18,602 nt of DNA from Lysobacterales bacterium. Its GTDB lineage: Bacteria > Pseudomonadota > Gammaproteobacteria > Xanthomonadales > SZUA-36. Below the pieces are notes generated by a model. It made no database searches and had not been told where the DNA came from. It saw only the letters and a program-made list of their open reading frames with translations. This document shows, in pieces, positions 1 through 8,895 of this stretch. Numbering within the stretch: position 1 is the stretch's first letter; each line of letters starts with the position of its first letter. The translations under genes were made by a program, and so were the position numbers. Location of the stretch: NCBI GenBank assembly GCA_030637665.1, contig DAOWGA010000319.1, forward strand, positions 1 through 18,602, written 5' to 3'.

Positions 1-627
1 AGCGTCGTGATCGCCACGGATAACCGGAAAATATTTACAGCGGCTGTAAACTTCGGTGCCGAGGTGGTTATGACCTCGCAAGAACACGAGAGTGGCAGTG
101 ACCGCATTGCGGAATGTGCGGATCAGCTTGGCTGGGATGATGATCAACTGATCGTTAACTTGCAGGGTGATGAGCCACTCATGCCGCCAGCCTGTCTGGA
201 CCAGGTGGCTGATTTGCTGGCAACTGATCCGGATGCCGACGTGGCCAGCCTGTTCTGGCCGCTGGACTGCAGCGAGGAAGTTGCAAACCCCAACGTAGTA
301 AAAACTGTTGTGGACCAGTCAGGGCGCGCACTCTATTTCAGCCGTTCTGTCGTACCTCACCCCCGCAACTGGCAGAACCTGGCGAAAGCGCTGGAATCCG
401 GAATTTCCTGGAAAAGACACATCGGCCTGTATGCCTACCGCGCCGCAGCCTTGAGAGCATTCGCGGCGATGGATGCTACGCCGTTGGAAGCAGCGGAGAA
501 GCTCGAACAGCTGCGTTTTCTCGAAAGTGGCCGGCAAATCCGCATGGCCCGGGCCTGCTCATTTATTCCCGCTGGTGTGGACACGCCCGGAGATTTGGAA
601 CGGGTTCGCCGTAGCATCGATGGCTGA
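1..627 (+). CDS. kdsB: 3-deoxy-manno-octulosonate cytidylyltransferase, 5' end missing
   Basis: The protein activates KDO with CTP to give CMP-KDO, the donor for the inner core of lipopolysaccharide; it is cytosolic. The reading frame is open from base 1 (first residues SVVIATD), so the window cuts the gene. The missing part should hold the N-terminal nucleotide-binding segment. The 208 residues present carry the family hallmarks: VVIATD at the very start, a SGSDRIAE segment, the NLQGDEP motif near residues 50-56, then ALYFSRSVVPHPR and HIGLYAYR, and a C-terminal EKLEQLRFLE segment. The complete family is about 250 residues, so some 40 are missing. The stop (625-627) lies inside the start of uvrC, an 8-base overlap that suggests co-translation. 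It marks the organism as Gram-negative with KDO-type LPS. Family assignment is near certain. Confidence 0.95.
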   Translation, partial: SVVIATDNRKIFTAAVNFGAEVVMTSQEHESGSDRIAECADQLGWDDDQLIVNLQGDEPLMPPACLDQVADLLATDPDADVASLFWPLDCSEEVANPNVVKTVVDQSGRALYFSRSVVPHPRNWQNLAKALESGISWKRHIGLYAYRAAALRAFAAMDATPLEAAEKLEQLRFLESGRQIRMARACSFIPAGVDTPGDLERVRRSIDG

Positions 628-2443
628 GGATTCATCAACTTCGTTCGACGGCAAGACTTTTGCGGCCGCACTGCCAACCCGGCCTGGCGTGTACCTGATG
701 CGGGATGGTGACGGCAGTGTGCTTTATATTGGCAAGGCACGTAATCTGCGCAAGCGCGTAGCGAGCTACTTCGATGCCCGGCCCAAAATCGATCGCATCA
801 TGCGCATGATTGCCCGCATATCGGATATCGAGCTTAGCCTGACGCGCACTGAAGGCGAGGCTTTGTTGCTGGAAAACGAGTGGATCAAGTCGCTCAAGCC
901 GCGTTACAACATTCTTTTGCGGGATGACAAGTCTTATCCCTGGATTGCTTTGAGCAGTTCTCACGAATTTCCCCGCATCGCATTTCATCGCGGTGCAAGA
1001 GATAAGTCGCAAACTTATTTTGGGCCCTATCCGTCAGCCGGGTCCGTTCGTCACAGCATTAACCTGATTCAGAAACTGTTTCGTATTCGCAACTGCGAGG
1101 ACAGCTACTTTTCGCACCGCAACCGGCCCTGCCTGCAATACCAGATCCGCCGCTGCACGGCTCCCTGTGTCGGATTTGTCAGTACAGATGATTATGCTCT
1201 GCAGGTCGACGACGCGAAATTGTTCCTGCAGGGCAAGAGCCAGAAAGTCCTGACCAGGCTGATTGCTCGCATGGAGCAGGCGGCACACGCGCAGGAATAT
1301 GAGTCTGCTGCCATGTTCCGTGATCAGATCAATTCCTTGAAACAGATGCAGGCGCAGCAGTTCGTTTCTACCGGCCAGGGTGATATTGATTTCCTCGCGC
1401 TGGCGCAGGAACAGGGAAAAAGTTGCGTGCAACTGGTCTCGATACGCGGAGGAAGAAACCTCGGTCAGCGCAGTCATTTTCCCAGCCAGGCGGAAGGGCG
1501 GGACGCAATTGACGTCATGGAGGCATTCCTGGGACAGTACTACCGGCAAAGGCAGGCGCCGCCGCAACTGGTAATTTCCCACAGCGTGGAAAACCTGGAA
1601 TTGCTGAGTAGTGTGTTTACAGAGCAGGCCGGCAGAAAAGTGTCCATCCAGGCTCATCCCCGAGGTGGCCGCCGTAAGATGCTTGAATTGGCCAGCGGGA
1701 ACGCTCGCCAGGCATTGCAGATGCGCCTGGCCAGCCGGGCCAATATGGCCAGCCAGTTCGAGACTTTGCAAAATCTTCTGAATCTGGAAGGCATACCGGA
1801 GTCGGTGGACTGTTTCGATATCTCGCACACGGCGGGAAACCAGACGGTCGGTTCCTGCGTGGTTTTCGATGTGAACGGTCCCGATAAGTCCCGCTATCGC
1901 AGATACAAACTGAAGGGAATCACTCCCGGTGACGATTACGCAGCCATTCAGCAGGTGCTAACGCGCCGATATGGCCGCATCCAGGCAGAGGATGGCAGCC
2001 TGCCGGACCTGATCCTGATTGATGGCGGCAAAGGTCAGCTGAAGCTGGCGCAGGAGGTGCTGTCTGAGTTCGGGCTGTCTGGAATTCCGATAATGGGTGT
2101 TGCCAAAGGCAGGGCGCGCAAAGCGGGATATGAAGAATGGGTGCTGCCTCAACCCGCCCGCAGCTTCCGTCCGGGCCCTGAATCTCCAGCTTCCCACCTG
2201 GTCCAGCAGATTCGCGACGAGGCCCATCGCTTTGCGATCACTGGTCATCGCGGACGGCGGCAGAAAGCCGCCACACGCTCAACGCTGGAAAAAATACCGG
2301 GTATCGGCCCGAAGCGCCGCCGGTCTCTGCTCAACCATTTTGGTGGATTACAGGGCGTGAACAAGGCCGGCATCGAAGAACTCTCCAGCGTGCCGGGCAT
2401 CAACCAGCTTCTGGCTGAAGAAATCTTTCGTGCCCTGCATTAG
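620..2443 (+). CDS. uvrC: UvrABC excinuclease subunit C
   Basis: UvrC makes both incisions around a bulky DNA lesion after UvrA and UvrB have loaded UvrB at the damage. I place the start at ATG 620, giving 607 residues, the usual family length. The frame stays open upstream to 473, but that stretch lies inside kdsB and would put 49 unrelated residues before the GIY-YIG domain. Domains in order: GIY-YIG nuclease for the 3' incision (residues about 20-100, with PGVYLM, VLYIGKA and TEGEALLLEN); a UvrB-interacting UVR domain (about 205-240); an RNase H-like nuclease for the 5' incision, with candidate catalytic acids D400 (FDISH) and D468 (LIDGGKGQ); and a C-terminal double helix-hairpin-helix (about 550-607, with IPGIGPKRRRSLL and VPGINQLLAEEI). 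It overlaps kdsB by 8 bases. Confidence 0.96.
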   Translation: MAEDSSTSFDGKTFAAALPTRPGVYLMRDGDGSVLYIGKARNLRKRVASYFDARPKIDRIMRMIARISDIELSLTRTEGEALLLENEWIKSLKPRYNILLRDDKSYPWIALSSSHEFPRIAFHRGARDKSQTYFGPYPSAGSVRHSINLIQKLFRIRNCEDSYFSHRNRPCLQYQIRRCTAPCVGFVSTDDYALQVDDAKLFLQGKSQKVLTRLIARMEQAAHAQEYESAAMFRDQINSLKQMQAQQFVSTGQGDIDFLALAQEQGKSCVQLVSIRGGRNLGQRSHFPSQAEGRDAIDVMEAFLGQYYRQRQAPPQLVISHSVENLELLSSVFTEQAGRKVSIQAHPRGGRRKMLELASGNARQALQMRLASRANMASQFETLQNLLNLEGIPESVDCFDISHTAGNQTVGSCVVFDVNGPDKSRYRRYKLKGITPGDDYAAIQQVLTRRYGRIQAEDGSLPDLILIDGGKGQLKLAQEVLSEFGLSGIPIMGVAKGRARKAGYEEWVLPQPARSFRPGPESPASHLVQQIRDEAHRFAITGHRGRRQKAATRSTLEKIPGIGPKRRRSLLNHFGGLQGVNKAGIEELSSVPGINQLLAEEIFRALH

Positions 2444-2513
2444 GCCTACCCTGCAGGCATGTCGGCCTCCTATAGGGCTGATCCAAAATCCGGATGTGAT
2501 TTTCGTGCCAGTC

Positions 2514-2522
2514 TGCGATAAT
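2514..2522 (+). promoter_or_regulatory. candidate extended -10 promoter for pgsA
   Basis: The uvrC-pgsA gap holds TGC-GATAAT, an extended -10 element (TG, one base, then a hexamer matching TATAAT at five of six). It would start transcription about 25-30 bases before the pgsA ATG. The matching -35 position (2494-2499, ATGTGA) is poor, which is tolerated with an extended -10. I see no Rho-independent terminator in this 112-base gap, so read-through from uvrC is also possible. Confidence 0.35.
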
Positions 2523-2555
2523 GCTGGCCGGTAATCGGCACTCCACATATTTACC

Positions 2556-3212
2556 ATGAGCATCACCATACCTACAGTTTTGACCCTGCTGCGCATCGCA
2601 CTGGTGCCCGTGTTGGTGTTGTTTTTCTATTTGCCTGTCCCCTGGTCTAACCTGGCTTGTGCTTTCATTTTTGTGCTGGCGGCCATCACGGACATCGCAG
2701 ATGGATACATTGCACGCAAACACGGGCAGATGTCCCGCTTCGGGGAATTTCTGGACCCGGTGGCTGACAAGCTCATGGTAGCAACCGCGCTCGTGCTCCT
2801 GGTTCAAAGGCAGGAAAACCACGAGGCGGTTTTTGCCATCGCCGCAGCCATCATCGTTGGCCGGGAGATCACGATTTCTGCCTTGAGGGAATGGATGTCG
2901 GAAGTCGGAGAGAGCGCCCTGGTCAGCGTGACCTGGGTTGGCAAGACCAAGACAGGGTTCCAGATGACGGCCATCAGCTTCCTCCTTTTCGACCAGAATA
3001 TCGGCTGGATTCCGACCGCAATTATCGGTGAATTGCTGCTTTATACGGCAGCCGCCCTCACCCTGTGGTCCATGTGGACCTACCTGCAATCCGCCTGGCC
3101 GGTGATCAGCGATAGCCGCTTTCATGTTCATTACCACCAGCATGAAAAGGAAAACCTGTCGGCGGGGCCCGAAGAGCCGGAAGAATCTGTCGCTGAACAG
3201 AAGGCTGAGTGA
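2556..3212 (+). CDS. pgsA: CDP-diacylglycerol--glycerol-3-phosphate 3-phosphatidyltransferase
   Basis: This inner-membrane enzyme joins CDP-diacylglycerol and glycerol-3-phosphate to phosphatidylglycerol phosphate, the committed step to phosphatidylglycerol and cardiolipin. The CDP-alcohol phosphatidyltransferase signature D-x2-D-G-x2-A-R-x8-G-x3-D-x3-D is complete: D46, D49, G50, A53, R54, G63, D67, D71. Hydrophobic helices flank it, including NxLTLLRI-type sequence at the N-terminus ([15 protein letters not shown]). At 218 residues it is about 30 longer than typical PgsA. The extra part is a hydrophilic, His- and Glu-rich C-terminal tail (about residues 185-218). That tail is also where the downstream ispG frame begins, so part of it may reflect crowding at the gene junction. 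The ATG at 2556 has only a weak Shine-Dalgarno match. Confidence 0.93.
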   Translation: MSITIPTVLTLLRIALVPVLVLFFYLPVPWSNLACAFIFVLAAITDIADGYIARKHGQMSRFGEFLDPVADKLMVATALVLLVQRQENHEAVFAIAAAIIVGREITISALREWMSEVGESALVSVTWVGKTKTGFQMTAISFLLFDQNIGWIPTAIIGELLLYTAAALTLWSMWTYLQSAWPVISDSRFHVHYHQHEKENLSAGPEEPEESVAEQKAE

Positions 3213-3213
3213 C

Positions 3214-4467
3214 TTGACCATTAGCGCCGAAGTCGCCGGCCGTCGCAAAACACCCACGGTCCAGGTAGGAAACATCAGCATCGGAAGCGGGCATCCTGTG
3301 GTGGTCCAGTCGATGACCAACACCGATACGGCCGATGCAAAATCAACCGCGCGGCAAGTGGCTGAGCTCGCCCGGGTGGGGTCTGAGCTGGTGCGGATTA
3401 CCGTCAACACGCTGGAAGCGGCGCAAGCGGTCCCGGACATTGCCCGCCGGCTCGAAATGATGTCTTGCGAGGTTCCATTGATCGGTGATTTTCATTACAA
3501 CGGGCACCAGTTGCTGCAGCAGGTGCCCGAGTGCGCTCAAATCCTGGCGAAATACCGGATCAATCCGGGGAATGTCGGTTTCGGGCGCAAGCGTGATGAC
3601 CAGTTTGCCACTATTATCGAGCTGGCCCTGAAGTACGAAAAGCCGGTCCGAATCGGCGTCAACTGGGGCAGCCTGGACGCCAGCCTGCTGGCCCGCTTGA
3701 TGGATGAAAACGCTTCCGGCAGCAAGCCCCGGGATGCGGCGGTCGTGATGCGTGAGGCGCTTATCCGTTCGGCAATCGAAAGTGCAGGCCAGGCTGAGAG
3801 CCTGGGCCTGGCCCATGATCGCATCGTCCTTTCCTGCAAAGTCAGCGACGTACAGGATCTGATCAGCGTTTACCGCGCACTTGGGGAGCGCTGTGACTAT
3901 GCGCTGCACCTGGGGCTGACTGAAGCGGGCATGGGCAGCAAAGGTATTGTTTCCTCCACGGCAGCGCTTGCCGTTTTGCTGCAGGAAGGGATCGGGGACA
4001 CCATTCGTATATCCCTGACTCCGGAACCGGACCAGCCCAGAACTGACGAAGTTCTCGTAGCCCAGGAATTGCTGCAAAGCATGGGCATGCGGGCTTTCTC
4101 CCCGATGGTGACTGCCTGTCCGGGTTGCGGTCGTACCACCAGCACTTTTTTCCAGTCCCTGGCACAGGATGTGCAAAATTTTGTGCGTGAGCGAATGCCT
4201 GAATGGAAAGTGCAATTCGAAGGCGTTGAAAACCTGTCTCTCGCTGTGATGGGCTGCGTTGTCAACGGTCCGGGTGAAAGCCGTCATGCTGATATCGGCA
4301 TCAGTTTGCCGGGCACGGGCGAGAAGCCGGTGGCGCCCGTTTTCGTCGATGGCAAAAAGCATGTCACCTTACGCGGTGAGGAACTGACTTCCGAATTCCT
4401 GCAATTGATCGAGGAATACGTGCACAAGCACTATCCGCAAAGATTCCCGGCCGAAGACCATACATAA
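3214..4467 (+). CDS. ispG: (E)-4-hydroxy-3-methylbut-2-enyl-diphosphate synthase, TTG start
   Basis: IspG converts methylerythritol cyclodiphosphate to HMBPP in the MEP isoprenoid pathway, using a [4Fe-4S] cluster and reduced flavodoxin or ferredoxin. Family marks: [10 protein letters not shown] near the N-terminus, [25 protein letters not shown] and GCVVNGPGE. The cluster ligands are visible as C302, C305, C348 and E355 (three Cys plus one Glu, as in E. coli). The frame is open upstream to 3124, but that part overlaps pgsA and is poor in family sequence. I prefer TTG 3214, one base after the pgsA stop, with AGAAGG (3199-3204) nine bases before it. This gives 417 residues, longer than E. coli IspG (about 370) through extra sequence in the middle, a variant known in other proteobacteria. 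No ATG lies at a suitable place. Confidence 0.95.
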   Translation: MTISAEVAGRRKTPTVQVGNISIGSGHPVVVQSMTNTDTADAKSTARQVAELARVGSELVRITVNTLEAAQAVPDIARRLEMMSCEVPLIGDFHYNGHQLLQQVPECAQILAKYRINPGNVGFGRKRDDQFATIIELALKYEKPVRIGVNWGSLDASLLARLMDENASGSKPRDAAVVMREALIRSAIESAGQAESLGLAHDRIVLSCKVSDVQDLISVYRALGERCDYALHLGLTEAGMGSKGIVSSTAALAVLLQEGIGDTIRISLTPEPDQPRTDEVLVAQELLQSMGMRAFSPMVTACPGCGRTTSTFFQSLAQDVQNFVRERMPEWKVQFEGVENLSLAVMGCVVNGPGESRHADIGISLPGTGEKPVAPVFVDGKKHVTLRGEELTSEFLQLIEEYVHKHYPQRFPAEDHT

Positions 4468-4470
4468 AGC

Positions 4471-5286
4471 ATGGTTCAGGTACGCAAACAGAAAATAGCC
4501 GACCAGGCTGACCGCCACCACCTTTACCAGGAGTCCGTTCAGGACACCGAAGCCGAAATCGATTTTGTCGAGGATACCTGGCGGGAACTCAGGAACCGTC
4601 CTGCGGAATTGCTGCGTGAGGATTTCTGCGGTACGGCCAATACCGCCTGCGAATGGGTGCGGCGTGATCAGTACCACTACGCCATTGGCATTGACCTGGA
4701 CGCTGAAGTACTGGAGTGGGGGCGACTCAACAACCTGGAGCAACTCGATGACGAGCAATATGCCCGGATCGAATTGCTACAGGATAACGTGCTCGATACC
4801 CAGGCTGACCTGGCGGACATCATCCTGGCCATGAACTTCAGCTATTTTCTGTTTCTCGATCGTGCTGATTTGCTGGAATACTTCCAGGGTGTTCATGTGG
4901 GCCTCGTTGAAGACGGAATTCTATTTCTGGACGCCTACGGTGGTTACGATGCACCCAAGGAGTTGCAGGAAGAAAGAGAGTGCGACGGATTTACCTACAT
5001 CTGGGACCAGGACTCATTCAACCCCATTGACTCACTCATGACCTGCCACATCCATTTCGAATTCCCGGATAAGTCGCGAATGGAAAAGGCGTTTTCGTAT
5101 CACTGGCGATTATGGACCCTGCCCGAGATCTGCGAATTGCTGGCAGAGGCCGGTTTTGACAAGATAACGGTGTATTGGGAAGGTACCGACAAGAAGACCG
5201 GTGAAGGGGATGGAGTCTACAAGCCAGCCAGGGTCGGGGATGCAGATCCCGGCTGGGTTTGCTACATCGTCGCCGAGAAATGGTAG
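4471..5286 (+). CDS. class I SAM-dependent methyltransferase, substrate unknown
   Basis: A 271-residue soluble protein with a Rossmann-type SAM-binding core. Residues 48-57 (LLREDFCGTA) are the glycine-containing motif I of a recognisable methyltransferase subfamily. IGIDLD at 72-77 supplies the acidic residue expected to hold the SAM ribose. DNVLD (105-109) and ILAMNFSYF (118-126) fit motifs II-IV. The C-terminal half is rich in aromatic and acidic residues (FTYIWDQDSF, FSYHWRLWTLPEI) and probably forms the substrate cap. It begins three bases after the ispG stop, so it is probably co-transcribed, but that alone does not say it acts on an isoprenoid. Small molecule, protein and RNA are all possible acceptors. 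The fold is well supported; the substrate cannot be read from the sequence. Confidence 0.85.
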   Translation: MVQVRKQKIADQADRHHLYQESVQDTEAEIDFVEDTWRELRNRPAELLREDFCGTANTACEWVRRDQYHYAIGIDLDAEVLEWGRLNNLEQLDDEQYARIELLQDNVLDTQADLADIILAMNFSYFLFLDRADLLEYFQGVHVGLVEDGILFLDAYGGYDAPKELQEERECDGFTYIWDQDSFNPIDSLMTCHIHFEFPDKSRMEKAFSYHWRLWTLPEICELLAEAGFDKITVYWEGTDKKTGEGDGVYKPARVGDADPGWVCYIVAEKW

Positions 5287-5302
5287 CAGCGCCTGCTTCT
5301 AC
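5283..5302 (+). terminator. possible hairpin at convergent gene ends
   Basis: GTAGCAGC and GCTTCTAC pair at seven of eight positions around a four-base loop. The hairpin contains the stop codons of both the methyltransferase and ygfZ, whose ends are only 12 bases apart. It could slow polymerases from either side. Neither strand has a T-run after it, so it is not a standard intrinsic terminator. Confidence 0.25.
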
Positions 5303-6099
5303 GACACCACTTCGTATGACTGGTTTTCGCAGCCGATTGAATCGGGTTTCTCGCCTGCCCTGGGTCGCGTGACCATAAACAACAGCGTGTTTTGGTTTTC
5401 AGCCGGTGCGGAATCAACCAGGGTGCCGTCGACTGTTTCCGCACCATAATTGACTTGAACCCGGGCACCATTCCCGATTCCGGCCTGACCCTCGACAGTC
5501 GCGATCAGCGGTGTGCGTTTTACTTTGCCCAGGTAACGGGTGCGGGCAACGATCTCCTGGCCGGGGTAGCAGCCTTTGGAAAAGCTGACCGCGCCGATGG
5601 TGTCGAAGCCGAGCATTTGCGGAATATATTTTTCTGAAGTTTGCGCATCCAGCCAGGCCACTCCCTGGATGAGTTCTGTAAATTTCCACTGGCCTGCATC
5701 TTCGCTGGCGCCTGAATTTTCTGTTCCAGGCGAGTACCGCAACGAAAGACCGGCCGGGGAAAATATGGCATTACCTGTTTCCGCTGAATCAGAAGGAAGT
5801 AGGCCGCACACCTCCATTTCCTGTGCAATTTCAATTTGCACTTTTGCCCGCAGCACGAACATCCGCAATCGCTGAACCATGGCGGGCAGCAATTCTGACG
5901 CTCCGATCGCCACGTAACTGTCACCCAGGCTGCCCACCAATAACAGCCCCAATACCTGCCCGCGTGCTGTGCAGTAGGTGGCAAACGTTGATTCTCCATC
6001 TGTGAGCACGGCGATATCCGCACTCAATTGGGACTGTAAGAAGGAGCCGGCATCAGGGCCGGAAAACCTTGTGGTGGAAAGGTAGGACAAATGAATCAT
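5299..6099 (-). CDS. ygfZ: folate-binding YgfZ-family Fe-S assembly protein
   Basis: YgfZ-family proteins bind tetrahydrofolate through a GcvT-like fold and help make or repair particular Fe-S enzymes; the mitochondrial relative is Iba57. The signature KGCYPGQE is at residues 175-182 with the conserved C177, followed by IVARTRYLGKVKR, as in E. coli YgfZ. The N-terminal aminomethyltransferase-like half (about 1-90, with SFLQSQLSADI and CTARGQVLGLLLV) is also typical. At 266 residues it is somewhat shorter than E. coli YgfZ (about 326). The gene is transcribed away from sdhC through a shared 220-base promoter region. An Fe-S helper beside a Fe-S respiratory complex is functionally reasonable, although the adjacency may be chance. 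Start ATG 6097-6099 fits the family N-terminus. Confidence 0.92.
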   Translation of the reverse strand: MIHLSYLSTTRFSGPDAGSFLQSQLSADIAVLTDGESTFATYCTARGQVLGLLLVGSLGDSYVAIGASELLPAMVQRLRMFVLRAKVQIEIAQEMEVCGLLPSDSAETGNAIFSPAGLSLRYSPGTENSGASEDAGQWKFTELIQGVAWLDAQTSEKYIPQMLGFDTIGAVSFSKGCYPGQEIVARTRYLGKVKRTPLIATVEGQAGIGNGARVQVNYGAETVDGTLVDSAPAENQNTLLFMVTRPRAGEKPDSIGCENQSYEVVS

Positions 6100-6144
6100 G
6101 GTTGCATTCGGGTCGGGTCGCCTGGGTGGACATTTACGTCATGC

Positions 6145-6173
6145 ATTGTATCCAAAAGAGTTGACCATGACAG
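6145..6173 (-). promoter_or_regulatory. candidate sigma70 promoter for ygfZ
   Basis: On the minus strand, CTGTCA (6173-6168, four of six matches to the -35 consensus) and TACAAT (6150-6145, five of six matches to the -10) are separated by exactly 17 bases. The transcript would have a leader of about 40 bases before the ygfZ ATG. It overlaps the outward-facing TTGACC at 6161-6166, so polymerases for the two directions may compete. Confidence 0.45.
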
Positions 6174-6260
6174 GAGATTCTGCCTTGAATATATGTGTCT
6201 GAATCAGTAGGCTTGCCAGGTTGCATTGACCCGCCAGGGTCGCGAAAAGATTCATACAAA
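6161..6260 (+). promoter_or_regulatory. upstream region of the sdh operon with promoter-like elements
   Basis: Two TTGACC hexamers (five of six matches to a -35) lie at 6161-6166 and 6226-6231. The first has TTGAAT (6185-6190, four of six) 18 bases downstream. The second has only weak -10 candidates near 6250-6258. The second hexamer overlaps a perfect 5-bp inverted repeat, GACCC-GCCA-GGGTC (6228-6241), which could be an operator or a short hairpin in the leader. I cannot choose between the two, and I see no convincing site for a named regulator. Confidence 0.3.
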
Positions 6261-6319
6261 AACGACTGCTGTATCGATTTCTGATCCGGTATTTTTGAAC
6301 GCCCAAACAGAAGAGAACC

Positions 6320-6706
6320 ATGAAAGCAGATCAACGACCTTTGTCCCCGTTCATGATCGGCCCTTACTATAAGCCTCAACTGACATCCCTGATGTCCATC
6401 ACTCACCGCGCTACAGGCGTGTTTCTCAGTGTAGTTGGCGCCCCGCTACTATTGTGGTGGATCGTCGCCGTTAGCAGCGGCCCTGCGGCCTATGACGCCC
6501 TGCTGGCTTGCATGGCCGGCTGGATTGGCAAATTGGGATTGCTGGCTTGTCTGTTCAGTCTGAATTTTCATCTCCTCAACGGCATACGACACCTGGTTTG
6601 GGATACCGGGCGGGCGCTCGATCTCAAAAGCGCCTACACGCTGGGATGGCTGGTGCTGGCAAGCGCGGTCATTCTCACTGCAGTTCTGGCGGGGGTGCTG
6701 TTATGA
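6320..6706 (+). CDS. sdhC: succinate dehydrogenase cytochrome b556 subunit
   Basis: SdhC is one of the two membrane anchors of complex II; with SdhD it binds haem b and ubiquinone. The 128-residue protein has three predicted membrane helices and the family marks RPLSP at 6-10, SITHRATGV at 26-34 (the quinone-site serine and arginine of E. coli correspond to S26 and R30), and FHLLNGIRHLVWDTG at 83-97. H84 lies at the position of the E. coli haem b ligand, also His84. The start ATG has AGAAGAG just upstream. It is the first gene of a tight plus-strand run, and its stop overlaps the sdhD start as ATGA. Confidence 0.96.
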   Translation: MKADQRPLSPFMIGPYYKPQLTSLMSITHRATGVFLSVVGAPLLLWWIVAVSSGPAAYDALLACMAGWIGKLGLLACLFSLNFHLLNGIRHLVWDTGRALDLKSAYTLGWLVLASAVILTAVLAGVLL

Positions 6707-7083
6707 GCATGGTGAATCCTCTGGCCAAAGCACGCGGCCTTGGCAGCGCCAAGGAAGGTGTGCACCACTGGTATATGCAAAGAGCAAGTGCAATCCTGCT
6801 TCTGTTCCTGGTCGGCTGGCTGATATACGCCATGATCAAACTGGCTGGCGCCGGGCATGCCGAAGCGGCAGCGTTTATTTCAAATCCGACCAATGCAGCC
6901 TTCATGCTCGTTTTGCTGGTCAGCCTCTTTTACCACGCGATGCTGGGACTCCAGGTCGTAATCGAGGATTACGTACACCAGCGGGCGCTGGAAGTGACCC
7001 TTTATTTCCTGACCCGTGCCGGAGCTTATATCGGCATGGCTATTGGGATTATTCACGTACTTAAACTGGCCCTTGGAGCCTGA
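6703..7083 (+). CDS. sdhD: succinate dehydrogenase membrane anchor subunit
   Basis: SdhD is the second membrane anchor of complex II. I start it at ATG 6703, which shares ATGA with the sdhC stop; the frame is open further upstream only as a shadow of sdhC. The 126-residue product has three hydrophobic helices. H78 in LFYHAMLGLQ and Y90 in EDYVHQ keep the E. coli spacing of H71 (haem ligand) and Y83 (quinone hydrogen bond). The N-terminal HHWYMQRASA segment is also typical. A second in-frame ATG at 6709 is possible. Translation is probably coupled to sdhC. Confidence 0.95.
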   Translation: MSMVNPLAKARGLGSAKEGVHHWYMQRASAILLLFLVGWLIYAMIKLAGAGHAEAAAFISNPTNAAFMLVLLVSLFYHAMLGLQVVIEDYVHQRALEVTLYFLTRAGAYIGMAIGIIHVLKLALGA

Positions 7084-7086
7084 TTG

Positions 7087-8877
7087 ATGAGCAAGTCCTA
7101 CGATCTCAAAGAACATAAATACGACGTTATCGTAGTCGGGGCCGGCGGCGCCGGCTTGCGGGCGACCATGGGCATCGCGGCCACCGGGCTGACAACAGCC
7201 TGTATCACCAAGGTCTTTCCGACGCGCAGCCACACGGTTGCAGCACAGGGCGGCATGTCCGCGGCTCTGGGCAACATGGGTGAAGATGACTGGCGCTGGC
7301 ATATGTACGACACGGTCAAGGGCTCCGACTGGCTGGGAGACCAGGACGCCATTGAATACATGTGCCGCGAGGCAATGCCTGCTGTCGTGGAACTGGAGCA
7401 TTTCGGCGTGCCTTTCTCACGCACCGAAGACGGGCGGATATACCAGCGCCCCTTCGGCGGAATGACCACGCATTATGGAGAAGGGACGGCGCAGCGCACC
7501 TGTGCGGCGGCTGACCGGACCGGTCACGCCATCCTGCATACGCTTTATCAGCAGTCGCTAAAACACGATGCAACTTTTTACATTGAGTACTTTGCGATTG
7601 ACCTGCTGATGGACGATTCCGGCACCTGCCGGGGTGTGCTGGCCTGGAACCTGGCGGACGGCACACTGCACCTGTTCCGCGCCCATGCGGTGATTCTGGC
7701 GACCGGTGGTTACGGGCGCAGTTTTTTTTCCTGCACTTCGGCGCATACCTGTACCGGAGACGGTAACGGTATGGTGCTGCGCGCCGGCCTGCCACTGCAA
7801 GACATGGAATTCATCCAGTTTCATCCCACGGGTGTCTACGGGGCCGGTGTCCTGATCACAGAGGGCGTCAGGGGGGAAGGCGGGTTCCTGACCAATTCAG
7901 AAGGCGAACGTTTCATGGAGCGTTATGCGCCCAATGCCAAAGACCTCGCCTCGCGTGATGTCGTCAGCCGTTCGATGACCATCGAAATCAGGGAGGGCAG
8001 GGGCGTTGGACCGAAAGCAGATCACATTCACCTGAACCTGCAGCACCTGGGTGCAGATGTGATCAAGGAACGCCTGCCGGGAATTGCCGAAAGCGCCGAG
8101 ATTTTCGCAGGAGTGGATGTCACCACGGACCCCATACCGGTGTTGCCCACCGTGCACTACAACATGGGTGGAATTCCTACGAACTACATGGGTGAAGTCG
8201 TAACGCTCACGGATGGTGATCCTGATACCGTGGTCCCGGGTTTATTCGCCATTGGCGAAGCTGCCTGCGTTTCGGTTCATGGCGCCAACCGGCTGGGTTC
8301 CAACTCCTTGCTCGACCTGATCGTGTTTGGGCGGGCAGTGGCCCAGAGATGTGGTGAGGTCATCAAGCCGGGTACCAGGCATCCCGATGTGCCACAGTCG
8401 GCTGTCGATGCGCTGCTTGCAGATTTCGATAGCCTGCGTAACGCCAGCGGTTCGCGTACAACGGCGGAGATTCGCGGCGAAATGCAGCATGTGATGCAAA
8501 GCAATGCTGCGGTATTCCGTACCGGTGAAGTGCTGAAGGAAGGTTGCAAGTTAATCAGCAACGTTTACCAGAGCTACAGCGAAGTCAATGTCACGGACCG
8601 TTCCCTGGTTTGGAATTCGGACCTGGTGGAAACCCTGGAATTGAGAAACCTGCTGGCTTGCGCGGTGACCGCCATGATTTCAGCGGAAAACCGCAAGGAA
8701 AGCCGCGGCGCTCATGCACGGGAAGATTTTCCTGACCGCGATGATGAACAGTGGATGAAGCACACACTGTCCTGGCTGGATGATGAGGGCAATGTGACCC
8801 TGGATTACAGGCCGGTGCACCTGTATACGCTGACTGATGACGTGGATGTCGTTCCGCCGAAGGCCAGGGTGTACTGA
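7087..8877 (+). CDS. sdhA: succinate dehydrogenase flavoprotein subunit
   Basis: SdhA oxidises succinate to fumarate at a covalently bound FAD on the cytoplasmic face and passes electrons to SdhB. The product is 596 residues, as expected. Visible features: FAD dinucleotide-binding GAGGAG at 18-23; [10 protein letters not shown] with H49 as the covalent FAD attachment histidine; HPTG from H246; TEGVRGEGG around 258-266; R290 in SRDVVSR, corresponding to the catalytic E. coli R286; H357 in VHYNMGG; and [13 protein letters not shown] from 398. The last hundred residues include the [21 protein letters not shown] segment typical of SDH. A TTG three bases before ATG 7087 also reads in frame, but ATG is preferred. 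The gene follows sdhD by three bases. Confidence 0.98.
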   Translation: MSKSYDLKEHKYDVIVVGAGGAGLRATMGIAATGLTTACITKVFPTRSHTVAAQGGMSAALGNMGEDDWRWHMYDTVKGSDWLGDQDAIEYMCREAMPAVVELEHFGVPFSRTEDGRIYQRPFGGMTTHYGEGTAQRTCAAADRTGHAILHTLYQQSLKHDATFYIEYFAIDLLMDDSGTCRGVLAWNLADGTLHLFRAHAVILATGGYGRSFFSCTSAHTCTGDGNGMVLRAGLPLQDMEFIQFHPTGVYGAGVLITEGVRGEGGFLTNSEGERFMERYAPNAKDLASRDVVSRSMTIEIREGRGVGPKADHIHLNLQHLGADVIKERLPGIAESAEIFAGVDVTTDPIPVLPTVHYNMGGIPTNYMGEVVTLTDGDPDTVVPGLFAIGEAACVSVHGANRLGSNSLLDLIVFGRAVAQRCGEVIKPGTRHPDVPQSAVDALLADFDSLRNASGSRTTAEIRGEMQHVMQSNAAVFRTGEVLKEGCKLISNVYQSYSEVNVTDRSLVWNSDLVETLELRNLLACAVTAMISAENRKESRGAHAREDFPDRDDEQWMKHTLSWLDDEGNVTLDYRPVHLYTLTDDVDVVPPKARVY

Positions 8878-8895
8878 GGAAAGGAGTCAAAATAA

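Noticed and set aside
473..619. Longer uvrC starting upstream inside kdsB
   Set aside because: The extra 49 residues are an out-of-frame reading of conserved kdsB and do not resemble UvrC. ATG 620 gives the normal family length.
3124..3213. Longer ispG starting from ATG 3124
   Set aside because: It would overlap pgsA by about 90 bases with a basic, non-family sequence. TTG 3214 has a well-placed AGAAGG.
2400..3440. 346-residue minus-strand open frame over pgsA and ispG
   Set aside because: It is opposite clear pgsA and ispG coding sequence and has no domain signal.
6166..6201. 11-codon frame in the sdh leader as a leader peptide
   Set aside because: It has no run of regulatory codons and no attenuator hairpin downstream; chance is the simpler explanation.
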